From NCBI GenBank assembly GCA_964439015.1, contig CAYTMV010000036.1:1-22212 (forward strand): a stretch of DNA of 22,212 nt, given 5' to 3'. This document shows positions 14,897-22,212 of this stretch, piece after piece. The notes beneath the pieces were generated by a model that was given only the letters and a program-made list of their open reading frames with translations, was not told the origin of the DNA and made no database searches. Position 1 is the first letter of the stretch, and each line of letters starts with the position of its first letter. This DNA is from Gemmobacter sp964439015. Lineage in GTDB: Bacteria; Pseudomonadota; Alphaproteobacteria; Rhodobacterales; Rhodobacteraceae. The position numbers and the translations under genes were made by a program.

Positions 14897-16420
14897 TCAC
14901 TTGGCCCGCAGGGCGTCGCCCTCGCGCCACAGCGTCAGGGCCTGATCTGCTTGCACCGTCATCCAGCCGGATGACTTGCCATCGGGCCAGACCACCCGGA
15001 CCTCTGCCCTATCCTGCGCGCCGAGGCCGAAATGCAGAGGCCCGGCCTGCCCGCCGCCATGTCCGCCGCCGACCGTGACCTCGATGGTCTGAACCCCTGC
15101 GCTCAAGCGCACCTCAACCCAGGCGCCCACGGCAAAACCGTTGATACCCGCCTGTCGCGGTGTCAGTGCCAGCCAATGACCTGTGTTTGATGTGACGTTC
15201 TGCCAGACCTCCATCGGTGCACCGCGGTTCATCACCACCAGATCCAGCCGCCCGTCGCTGTTCAGATCGGCCAGCCCTGCGCCGCGCGAGCGTTCCATCG
15301 TGGCGATGCCCGCCGTGGCGGCTTTTTCGACAAAGGTGCCGTCCAGCTGCTGCATCAGCAGGTTGTTGGGGTCATGAATGGCGTTGGACATCATCTGCTG
15401 CACATTGCCCTTGGCGATGAAAAGATCGGCGCGCCCGTCATTGTCGATATCGCCAAATTCGGCATGCCAGCCGGTCGCTGGACGACCGTCGTCGCTGATA
15501 TGGGGGGTGCTGGCATAGGTGCCGATCGACCATGGTGCGGGCTCCATCACCCCCTTGCCGCGGTTCAGCATCAGAAGCTGATCCCCCATCGAGGTCAGCA
15601 TTACCTCGGGCAGGCCGTCGCCGGTGATGTCGCGACTGGCGATGCCCATGCCCCATAACCGCAGCGTCGGCCAGCCATCAGCCTCGGTATATTCGCGCAG
15701 GTCCGGGAGGGTGAACATCTGCTCGCGCCCGGCGCGGACGTAATATTGTCGGTCATTCGAGACGCGCAGGTCCCGCGTCCCGTCCCGCTTCCAATCCGAG
15801 ATCAGCATGGACAGCGCGCAGAATCCGGGTCGGATCAGCTGTGGCGGGCGGTAGCGGATGCCGTCAGGGCGGTGCAACTCATTGGCGTCACACGCCTCAA
15901 ACGGGCCGTCGGGGTTGGTCTGGTCGACATAATTGCCGATGGCCAGCGTTGGAAGCGCGGCGCCGGCCTCCCATGTGGCGGCAAAGGCGGTCGACCAACG
16001 GTTGCCAGGGTCAAGGCCAAAATCGGCGGTGGCATCGGCAAAGGCGCAGTCGGGGCCGCCCTTGAGGATCAGGTTTGGCCCCCGGCGCAGCACCATCAGA
16101 TCCAGATACCCGTCCGAATCCACGTCCAGTGGCCAGGCGCCGGTGACGGCCGTCAGCGGGAGCAGATCGCCCGTGGCAAAGGCTATGTCGCCACCAGGGT
16201 CCGATTGATTGATGAACAGTTGTGCGGGATTGGTGCCGCCCGCGGCGAACAGGTCCGGCCGGGCATCGCCGTTGCAGTCCAGGATCGCCACGCCGCCGCC
16301 CACGAAATATTCCCACCCACCATCATAAACTTGCGGCACGGGCAGGGCGCCCGCGCGATCGACAAAGGCCGGGTCAGCCAATGCCGGTTGCGCCAGAAGC
16401 AGCAGCGCCAACCGCTTCAT
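14897..16420 (-). CDS. Secreted FG-GAP/VCBS repeat protein, CRTAC1-like (ASPIC/UnbV)
   Basis: The 507-residue product has a short signal peptide (MKRLALLLLAQPALA) and at least six calcium-binding DxDxDG-type FG-GAP/VCBS loops: DCNGDARPD (48-56), DVDSDGYLD (99-107), DWKRDGTRD (209-217), DITGDGLPE (264-272), DIDNDGRAD (324-332) and DLNSDGRLD (385-393). Together these predict a beta-propeller. Residues about 410-500 are an ASPIC/UnbV domain (NTGHWLALTP, VTVGGGHGGGQAGPLHFGLG, VVWPDG). Proteins of this build are called CRTAC1 family; their bacterial function is not known. The gene starts inside the stop of the ROK regulator (ATGA) and is therefore in its operon. It ends exactly against the stop of the opposing peroxidase gene. 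An exported, calcium-binding protein in a sugar-regulator operon may bind carbohydrate or serve as a partner of the peroxidase; both are inference. Confidence 0.88.
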   Translation of the reverse strand: MKRLALLLLAQPALADPAFVDRAGALPVPQVYDGGWEYFVGGGVAILDCNGDARPDLFAAGGTNPAQLFINQSDPGGDIAFATGDLLPLTAVTGAWPLDVDSDGYLDLMVLRRGPNLILKGGPDCAFADATADFGLDPGNRWSTAFAATWEAGAALPTLAIGNYVDQTNPDGPFEACDANELHRPDGIRYRPPQLIRPGFCALSMLISDWKRDGTRDLRVSNDRQYYVRAGREQMFTLPDLREYTEADGWPTLRLWGMGIASRDITGDGLPEVMLTSMGDQLLMLNRGKGVMEPAPWSIGTYASTPHISDDGRPATGWHAEFGDIDNDGRADLFIAKGNVQQMMSNAIHDPNNLLMQQLDGTFVEKAATAGIATMERSRGAGLADLNSDGRLDLVVMNRGAPMEVWQNVTSNTGHWLALTPRQAGINGFAVGAWVEVRLSAGVQTIEVTVGGGHGGGQAGPLHFGLGAQDRAEVRVVWPDGKSSGWMTVQADQALTLWREGDALRAK

Positions 16421-17691
16421 TGCGCAGCCATCTCGCGCGCGGGGCCAAGCAGTCCCTCGGTCACCTGGCTGAGGGCCAGTGCCGCCGCCCCATGCGCCCA
16501 GAGCAGATCGCCCCAGGCCTGAATTTCGATCGGTGGTTTCGGTCGGCCGGTCTCGATCGCCAGCGCCTCCATTTCGGCCAAGGTCTCGTTGGCATAAAGA
16601 TAATCATAGCGCATCCGGTCGCCGGACAGGATGATCAGCTCGGGGTCGAACAGGTTGACGACGTTGGACAGGCCGACCGCCAGATAACGGCCCGCACGCC
16701 GGAAGATCGACCGCGCGGCGCTGTTTCCGGCCTTTGCATGGTCATACAGACTTTCCAGCAGCACATTGATCGACTGGCCTTCCTTGTAAGTCCAGTTCAG
16801 CGCCGTGGTGGCCTCGCGCGCCAGGGCGTAGTCGGCGATATAGGCCTCCAGACAGCCGCGCTGTCCGCAGCGGCACAGGGCGCCATCAAGCTGCACCTTG
16901 GTATGGCCCAGCTCCATCCCCACGCCCCGCGCGCCGCGATAGATGCGGTGGTTGATGACCACGCCCATGCCGACACCATGCTCGATCGTGACCACCGCAA
17001 AATCGGACAGGCGGCGCCCAGCGCCGAACCAAAGTTCGGCCAGCGTCACCAGATTGGCGTCATTGTCGACATGGACCGGCAGGCCGATCCGGGCGCTGGC
17101 CGCCTGACCCAGCGCCACGCCGCGATCCAGCAAGACCGAGGACCAATGCACCACGCCGCTGTGGCTGTCGACAAAGCCGGGAACGCCGAGGCCAACGGCG
17201 GTCAGATCCTGTGGGGCAAGCCCCGCCTTGGCGCAGACCCGCTGCACCAGCGTGTCCATGGCATCCAGCAGTTCGGTCAGGGTCAGGGCGCCGGGGCGGC
17301 GGGGGATCACGTCATCCGCGATCAGCCGCCCGGCAAAATCGACGATTACCGCTGTATGCTCGCGGTCGGACAGCTTCATGCCCAGCACGCGATGGGCATC
17401 GGCCCGCACGCCCAGCGCCACGGCAGGACGGCCGCGCCCCTGATCGCCCTCGCGCGGGGCGGCGACCTCCTCGATCAGTCCGGCCTCGATCAGTTCTTGC
17501 GTGAGGGTGGTGACAGAGGCGGGCGAGACGCCCAATTCCTTGGCGACCTGGACCCTCGCAATCAGCCCCGCGGCGCGCACCCGCTCGAACACCTGCTGTC
17601 GCAGGGGGCGGGTGGTTTCGGACAGGGGCGGGATGAGCGGGCCTACGCCTTGGGTCGCATCGGGGCTGGCCGTCTTGGGCAATCGCCGCAT
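16417..17691 (-). CDS. xylR: ROK-family transcriptional regulator, probable xylose repressor
   Basis: The 424-residue product has an N-terminal winged helix-turn-helix (about residues 28-78; VAKELGVSPASVTTLTQELIEAGLIEE) and a C-terminal ROK domain. The ROK domain includes VGLGVPGFVD (167-175), HVDNDANLVTLAELWFGAG (207-225), GVGMGVVINHRIYRGARGVGMELGH (239-263) and the zinc motif CRCGQRGCLE (273-282). The kinase-type DxGGTK phosphate loop is absent (MKLSDREHTAVIVD in its place), consistent with a regulator rather than a sugar kinase. I chose the ATG at 17691 because GGGAGG (complement of 17701-17706) lies 9 bases upstream; an in-frame extension to 17796 would cover the operator region. Divergent placement against xylFHGB makes xylose or xylulose the likely effector. 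The symbol reflects context and is not proved. Confidence 0.87.
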   Translation of the reverse strand: MRRLPKTASPDATQGVGPLIPPLSETTRPLRQQVFERVRAAGLIARVQVAKELGVSPASVTTLTQELIEAGLIEEVAAPREGDQGRGRPAVALGVRADAHRVLGMKLSDREHTAVIVDFAGRLIADDVIPRRPGALTLTELLDAMDTLVQRVCAKAGLAPQDLTAVGLGVPGFVDSHSGVVHWSSVLLDRGVALGQAASARIGLPVHVDNDANLVTLAELWFGAGRRLSDFAVVTIEHGVGMGVVINHRIYRGARGVGMELGHTKVQLDGALCRCGQRGCLEAYIADYALAREATTALNWTYKEGQSINVLLESLYDHAKAGNSAARSIFRRAGRYLAVGLSNVVNLFDPELIILSGDRMRYDYLYANETLAEMEALAIETGRPKPPIEIQAWGDLLWAHGAAALALSQVTEGLLGPAREMAAQ

Positions 17692-17803
17692 ATTAGTTAG
17701 CCTCCCGAAGTAAAGGAGCAGGATATGGCGGGTGGCTGTTCGCAGTTTTGCTGCTTTGCAGCGAAATTTGCAGGTGATGGCCACTCGATCAACCATTGCG
17801 CGG

Positions 17804-17829
17804 TATTTTTATTTTGACAACTAAAAATA
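17804..17829. promoter_or_regulatory. Candidate ROK operator between xylR and xylF
   Basis: Arms TATTTTTA (17804-17811) and TAAAAATA (17822-17829) are perfect inverted repeats around a 10-base centre, with two further matching pairs inside. The sequence stands out as A/T-rich in a G/C-rich genome and resembles the A/T-armed sites of NagC/Mlc-type ROK repressors. The centre contains TTGACA (17814-17819), a perfect -35 hexamer for xylF, although no good -10 lies 16-18 bases beyond it. The rest of the 213-base gap holds two small leader hairpins: CGACG/CGTCG (17853-17866) and CGGCT/AGCCG (17870-17884). Confidence 0.55.
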
Positions 17830-17904
17830 TTATGGCAGAGTCTTCGCCGCAACGACGAATCCGTCGAGCCGGCTCCGCAAGCCGAATCCACAGGGAGGAT
17901 AGAC

Positions 17905-18930
17905 ATGCGCAATGCCATTCTCGCCGCCGTCATCGCGACGGCCGGCTTTTCGTCGGCCGCGCTGGCCGAAGGCCTGACCGTCGGCGTGAGCTGGTCGAAC
18001 TTTCAGGAAGAACGCTGGAAGACCGACGAGGCTGCGATCAAGGCCGCGCTGGAGGCAGGCGGCAACACCTATGTTTCTGCAGACGCGCAGGCGTCGGCCG
18101 CCAAGCAGTTGACCGATGTCGAGGCGCTGATCGCGCAGGGCGTGGATGCGCTGATCATTCTGGCGATGGACAAGGATGCCATCGGTCCCGCAGTGGACAA
18201 GGCCGCCGCCGAGGGGATCCCGGTGGTGGGCTATGACCGCCTGATCGAAGATCCGCGCGCCTTCTATCTGACCTTCGACAACAAGGGTGTGGGCCGGATC
18301 ATCGCCGAGCATGTCACAGCCCTTGTGCCGGAAGGCAATTTCGCGATCATCAAGGGCGATCCGGGCGACCCCAATGCCGATTTCCTGCGCGAGGGCATGG
18401 AAGAAGTGATCGGCGAAAAGGTCAAGGCCGGCACTATCAAGATCGTCGGCGAAAGCTATACCGACGGCTGGAAGCCCGAGGGCGCGCAGGCCAACATGGA
18501 GCAGATCCTGACGGCCGCCAACAACGAGGTCGATGCGGTTCTGGCCGAGAATGACGGCATGGCCGGTGGTGTCATTGCCGCACTGCAGGCGCAGGGGCTG
18601 AATGTGCCGGTCGGTGGCCAGGACGGCGATCTGGCGGCGCTGAACCGGGTGGCGCGCGGCACGCAGACCGTGTCGGTCTGGAAGGACAGCCGCCAGCTGG
18701 GCAAGGCTGCGGCCGACATCGCGGTTGCCTTGGCCGGTGGCACCGCGATGGACGCCATCGAAGGGGCCGAGAAATGGTCGGGCGGTGAAAAGGGCATCGA
18801 GATGAGCGCCATGTTCCTGACCCCCACGCCGATCACCAAGGACAATCTGAACGTGGTGATCGAGGCTGGCCATATTTCGAAAGAACAGGCCTGCGAGGGC
18901 GCCATTGCAGGCGTTGTCGGCTGCCAGTAA
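17905..18930 (+). CDS. xylF: D-xylose ABC transporter substrate-binding protein
   Basis: The 341-residue product is a periplasmic-binding protein of the Peripla_BP_4/XylF type. A signal peptide ends at ALA-EG (residues 21-24). The mature protein begins with LTVGVSWSNFQEERWKTDEAAIKAALE, typical of XylF. Further landmarks are AKQLTDVEALIAQGVDALIILAMD, VVGYDRLIEDP (the hinge-region Asp-Arg used in pentose binding), NFAIIKGDPGDPNADFLREG and VGGQDGDLAALNRVARGTQTVSVWKD. The ATG at 17905 follows GGGAGG (17893-17898) by 6 bases. It binds sugar in the periplasm and delivers it to the XylH/XylG complex. It is the first gene of the operon, controlled from the region shared with the ROK gene. Other aldoses cannot be excluded, but the xylulokinase downstream supports xylose. 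Confidence 0.92.
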   Translation: MRNAILAAVIATAGFSSAALAEGLTVGVSWSNFQEERWKTDEAAIKAALEAGGNTYVSADAQASAAKQLTDVEALIAQGVDALIILAMDKDAIGPAVDKAAAEGIPVVGYDRLIEDPRAFYLTFDNKGVGRIIAEHVTALVPEGNFAIIKGDPGDPNADFLREGMEEVIGEKVKAGTIKIVGESYTDGWKPEGAQANMEQILTAANNEVDAVLAENDGMAGGVIAALQAQGLNVPVGGQDGDLAALNRVARGTQTVSVWKDSRQLGKAAADIAVALAGGTAMDAIEGAEKWSGGEKGIEMSAMFLTPTPITKDNLNVVIEAGHISKEQACEGAIAGVVGCQ

Positions 18931-18943
18931 GTCCGGCGTGAAC

Positions 18944-18973
18944 GGCCCGCGCCGGTGATACGGGGCGCGGGCC
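18944..18973 (+). terminator. Strong intercistronic stem-loop after xylF
   Basis: A perfect 10-bp G/C stem GGCCCGCGCC (18944-18953) / GGCGCGGGCC (18964-18973) with a 10-base loop lies 13 bases after the xylF stop. No T-run follows, so it is more likely an mRNA-stabilising hairpin protecting the xylF message than a full terminator. Confidence 0.65.
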
Positions 18974-18990
18974 TCCCTTCAGGGGCGGGC

Positions 18991-19046
18991 GTGGGCTCGC
19001 CACTTTTTCCTGCGCCACGGGCGCTGTTGCGCAGGGCGCACCCTGC
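18991..19046 (+). promoter_or_regulatory. Two further hairpins before xylH
   Basis: A weak 4-bp hairpin GTGG/CCAC (18991-19003) is followed by TTTTT (19004-19008), resembling a poor attenuator. A second hairpin, GCAGGG/CCCTGC with a 4-base loop (19031-19046), ends 20 bases before the xylH ATG and could affect its translation, which already lacks a good Shine-Dalgarno sequence. Confidence 0.4.
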
Positions 19047-19066
19047 TGCTTGTCACGGACCTGCCG

Positions 19067-20386
19067 ATGAGTATTGAATCCCAGTCCTCCGCCAATGCCG
19101 CGCCGCAAGGCAACGTGCTGACCCGCTTTCTTAAGGCGACCGAGATCGACACCCGGCTGTTGGGGATGATCGGAGCGTTGGTTCTGATCTGGGTGGGTTT
19201 TCACCTCTATGGTGCGCTGGTCAACGGCAACGGCGCCTTTCTGACCCCGCGCAACCTGTGGAACCTGACGGTGCAGACCGCCTCGATCGGCATCATGGCC
19301 TGTGGGATGGTGCTGGTGATCGTGACGCGGCACATCGACCTTTCGGTGGGGTCGGTTCTGGGGTTCTGCGGCATGATCATGGGCGTGACGCAGGTCTGGA
19401 TCCTGCCGAACCTGCTGGGGCTGGGCCATCCGCTGATCTGGGTCATCACCGTGATCGTGGGGCTGGTGCTGGGCACGGCGATCGGCGCGTTTCATGGCTG
19501 GCTGGTGGCCTATCGCGGCATCCCGGCCTTCATCGTGACGCTGGGTGGTTTGCTGGTCTGGCGCGGCGCGGCCTTTGTCGTGGCGCGGGGCGAGACGATT
19601 TCACCCGTGGACAGCACCTTTGCACTGATGGGCGGCGGACCCTACGGGTCGATGGGCGCGGTTGGGTCCTGGGCGCTGGGCCTTTTGGCCTGTGTCGGAA
19701 TTTTGTGGATGATCGGCGCAGGCCGCAAAAGCCGCGAGCGGTTTGGCTTTCCGCAGCGCCCGGTCTGGGCCGAGGGGTTTCTGGCGCTGGCGGGTTGTGG
19801 GCTGGTGATCGGCACGGTGCTGCTGGTCAATGCCTATCCCTGGCCTAAGGGGATCGTTAACCAATACGCCGCCGCGAACGGTATCGAGGTGCCCGAAGGA
19901 GGCTTGTTCATCAGCCACGGCATCGCCTATCCGGTGGTGATCCTGTTGATGGTCGGCATCGCCATGACCGTGCTGATGACCCGGACCCGCTTTGGCCGCT
20001 ATGTCTTTGCCATCGGCGGCAACCCCGAGGCTGCAGAACTGGCGGGCATCAACACCCGTTGGGTCACGGTCAAGATCTTCGCGCTGATGGGGCTGCTGAC
20101 CGGCTTGTCGGCGGCTGTGGCCTCAGCGCGGTTAAACTCGGCCACCAACTCGCTGGGGCAGCTGGATGAGCTTTATGTGATCGCCGCGGCGGTGATCGGC
20201 GGCACGTCGCTGGCCGGGGGCGTAGGCACGATCTACGGCGCAATCATCGGCGCGCTGGTGATGCAAAGCCTCAAGACCGGGATGGTGCTGATCGGCTTTG
20301 ACGCCGCCATGCAGGATATCGTTGTCGGCGTGGTGCTGGTGCTGGCCGTTTATGTCGACAAACTTTACCGCAGCCGCACGAAGTGA
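19067..20386 (+). CDS. xylH: Xylose ABC transporter permease
   Basis: The 439-residue product is a branched-chain/ribose-type permease (BPD_transp_2, PF02653) of the XylH kind. A polar N-terminus of about 30 residues is followed by multiple hydrophobic spans. Family blocks include NLWNLTVQTASIGIMACGMVLVIVTRHIDLSVGSVLGF, YRGIPAFIVTLGGLLVWRGAAFVVARGETI, TRFGRYVFAIGGNPEAAELAGI (cytoplasmic EAA-like coupling loop) and GGTSLAGGVGTIYGAIIGALVM. The central loop between about residues 185 and 275 lengthens it relative to ribose permeases, as is usual for XylH. It forms the inner-membrane channel for the sugar delivered by XylF. The ATG at 19067 has only a weak ribosome site (ACGGAC), and the long hairpin-rich gap upstream suggests lower expression than xylF. 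XylG starts 7 bases after its stop. Confidence 0.92.
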   Translation: MSIESQSSANAAPQGNVLTRFLKATEIDTRLLGMIGALVLIWVGFHLYGALVNGNGAFLTPRNLWNLTVQTASIGIMACGMVLVIVTRHIDLSVGSVLGFCGMIMGVTQVWILPNLLGLGHPLIWVITVIVGLVLGTAIGAFHGWLVAYRGIPAFIVTLGGLLVWRGAAFVVARGETISPVDSTFALMGGGPYGSMGAVGSWALGLLACVGILWMIGAGRKSRERFGFPQRPVWAEGFLALAGCGLVIGTVLLVNAYPWPKGIVNQYAAANGIEVPEGGLFISHGIAYPVVILLMVGIAMTVLMTRTRFGRYVFAIGGNPEAAELAGINTRWVTVKIFALMGLLTGLSAAVASARLNSATNSLGQLDELYVIAAAVIGGTSLAGGVGTIYGAIIGALVMQSLKTGMVLIGFDAAMQDIVVGVVLVLAVYVDKLYRSRTK

Positions 20387-20393
20387 GGGCGTC

Positions 20394-21160
20394 ATGAGCA
20401 AGAACCCCAATACCGGCACGCCGCTGGTCGAGATGTGCGATATCTCGATCGCCTTTGGCGGCATCAAGGCGGTGGATCGCGTCTCGATCGACCTCTACGC
20501 TGGCGAGGTCGTGGGGCTGTTGGGCCATAACGGCGCCGGAAAATCGACGCTGATCAAGTGCCTCTCAGGGGCCTATCAGATGGACGCGGGCGAGATATTC
20601 ATCAACGGCACCAAGGCCGAAATTCGCAGCCCTCGCGATGCCCGCGCCCATAACATCGAGACGATCTATCAGACGCTGGCGCTGGCCGATAACCTCGACG
20701 CGGCCTCGAACCTGTTTCTGGGGCGCGAGATCGTCACCGCCGGCGGGATGCTGGACGACGCGCAGATGGAGGCCGAGACCCGCAAGATCATGGGCCGGCT
20801 GAACCCCAACTTCCGCAAGTTCAACGTGCCGGTTTCGGCGCTGTCGGGCGGGCAGCGGCAGTCGGTGGCCATCGCGCGGGCGGTCTATTTCAATGCCAGG
20901 ATCCTGATCATGGACGAGCCGACAGCCGCGCTGGGCCCGCATGAGACGCAAATGGTGGCCGAGCTGATTCAGGAGTTGAAGAAGCAGGGTCTGGGCATTT
21001 TTCTGATCGAGCATGACATCCACGCGGTCATGGATCTGTGCGACCGGGCGGTGGTGATGAAGAACGGCCAGAAGGTCGGCACCGTGAACGTGGGCGAGGT
21101 CACGGATGACGACATCCTCGGCATGATCATCATGGGCAAGAAACCGGCGCAGGCTTACTG

Positions 21161-21161
<1 letters not shown>
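20394..21161 (+). CDS. xylG: Xylose ABC transporter ATP-binding protein, single-domain form
   Basis: The 255-residue product has one complete ATPase domain: Walker A GHNGAGKS (44-51), Q-loop Gln93, signature LSGGQ (150-154), Walker B LIMDEP (171-176) and switch His207 (LIEHD). E. coli XylG, like most sugar transporters of this class, has two fused ATPase domains (about 500 residues). This protein has only one and so must act as a homodimer, like FrcA of Sinorhizobium. The stop is clean and the C-terminus (MGKKPAQAY) is typical of the short form, so this is not a truncation. ATG 20394 is preceded by GAGGGC; an in-frame extension to 20298 lies inside xylH and is rejected. Its TGA shares one base with the xylB ATG. 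Confidence 0.92.

Positions 21162-22212
<1,051 letters not shown>

Noticed and set aside
16222..17700. 492-codon plus-strand frame opposite the ROK regulator and CRTAC1 start
   Set aside because: Antisense to two convincing genes, and its composition is typical of a shadow frame.
17814..17842. Full sigma70 promoter for xylF built on TTGACA
   Set aside because: The -35 hexamer is perfect, but the bases 16-18 further on (AGAGTC/GAGTCT) do not resemble a -10, so only the palindrome is reported.

Overview
The window looks like a chromosomal segment of a high-GC alphaproteobacterium, most likely Rhodobacterales (Rhodobacteraceae/Paracoccaceae type). The basis is strong G/C third-position bias, the short intergenic gaps and the family mix: YjbH/YjbF export proteins, TamA/TamB, a di-haem peroxidase, a CRTAC1-type FG-GAP protein and a ROK-controlled xylose operon. 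No tRNA, rRNA, IS, CRISPR or phage gene is visible. No gene-free stretch exceeds about 215 bases.

Region 1 (1-7222) is an exopolysaccharide/capsule locus. A Wza-type outer-membrane export lipoprotein runs off the left edge on the minus strand. Divergent from it are a short-chain NAD(P)-dependent epimerase/reductase, a small PglC-like sugar-1-phosphate transferase, a WbpM/CapD-type UDP-HexNAc 4,6-dehydratase, a YjbH (GfcD-like) outer-membrane protein, a YjbF (GfcB-like) lipoprotein and a 65-residue YjbE/GfcA-like secreted small protein closed by a strong terminator. The first three enzymes fit synthesis and loading of an initiating 6-deoxy-HexNAc sugar (QuiNAc or FucNAc) on undecaprenyl phosphate. 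The last three form a Gfc/Yjb module without a GfcC/YjbG gene.

Region 2 (7226-13428) holds a YihY/BrkB-family membrane protein, convergent with a tamA-tamB operon for outer-membrane protein assembly and envelope lipid homeostasis.

Region 3 (13565-16420) holds a di-haem c-type peroxidase (bCcP/MauG superfamily). It is convergent with a secreted FG-GAP/ASPIC-UnbV (CRTAC1-like) protein, and the two stop codons abut in one TGATCA palindrome.

Region 4 (16417-22212) is a D-xylose system. A ROK repressor on the minus strand is translationally coupled to the CRTAC1 gene. On the plus strand are xylF (binding protein), xylH (permease), a single-domain xylG (ATPase) and xylB (xylulokinase, cut by the right edge). 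The 213-base divergent region between regulator and xylF holds an A/T-rich palindrome that is a good candidate ROK operator. The xylF-xylH gap holds three hairpins likely to set transporter stoichiometry.

Nothing here is clearly a wholly undescribed system. The most interesting points are the minimal Gfc/Yjb module with its tiny secreted protein, the peroxidase/CRTAC1/ROK arrangement, and several compact regulatory overlaps.
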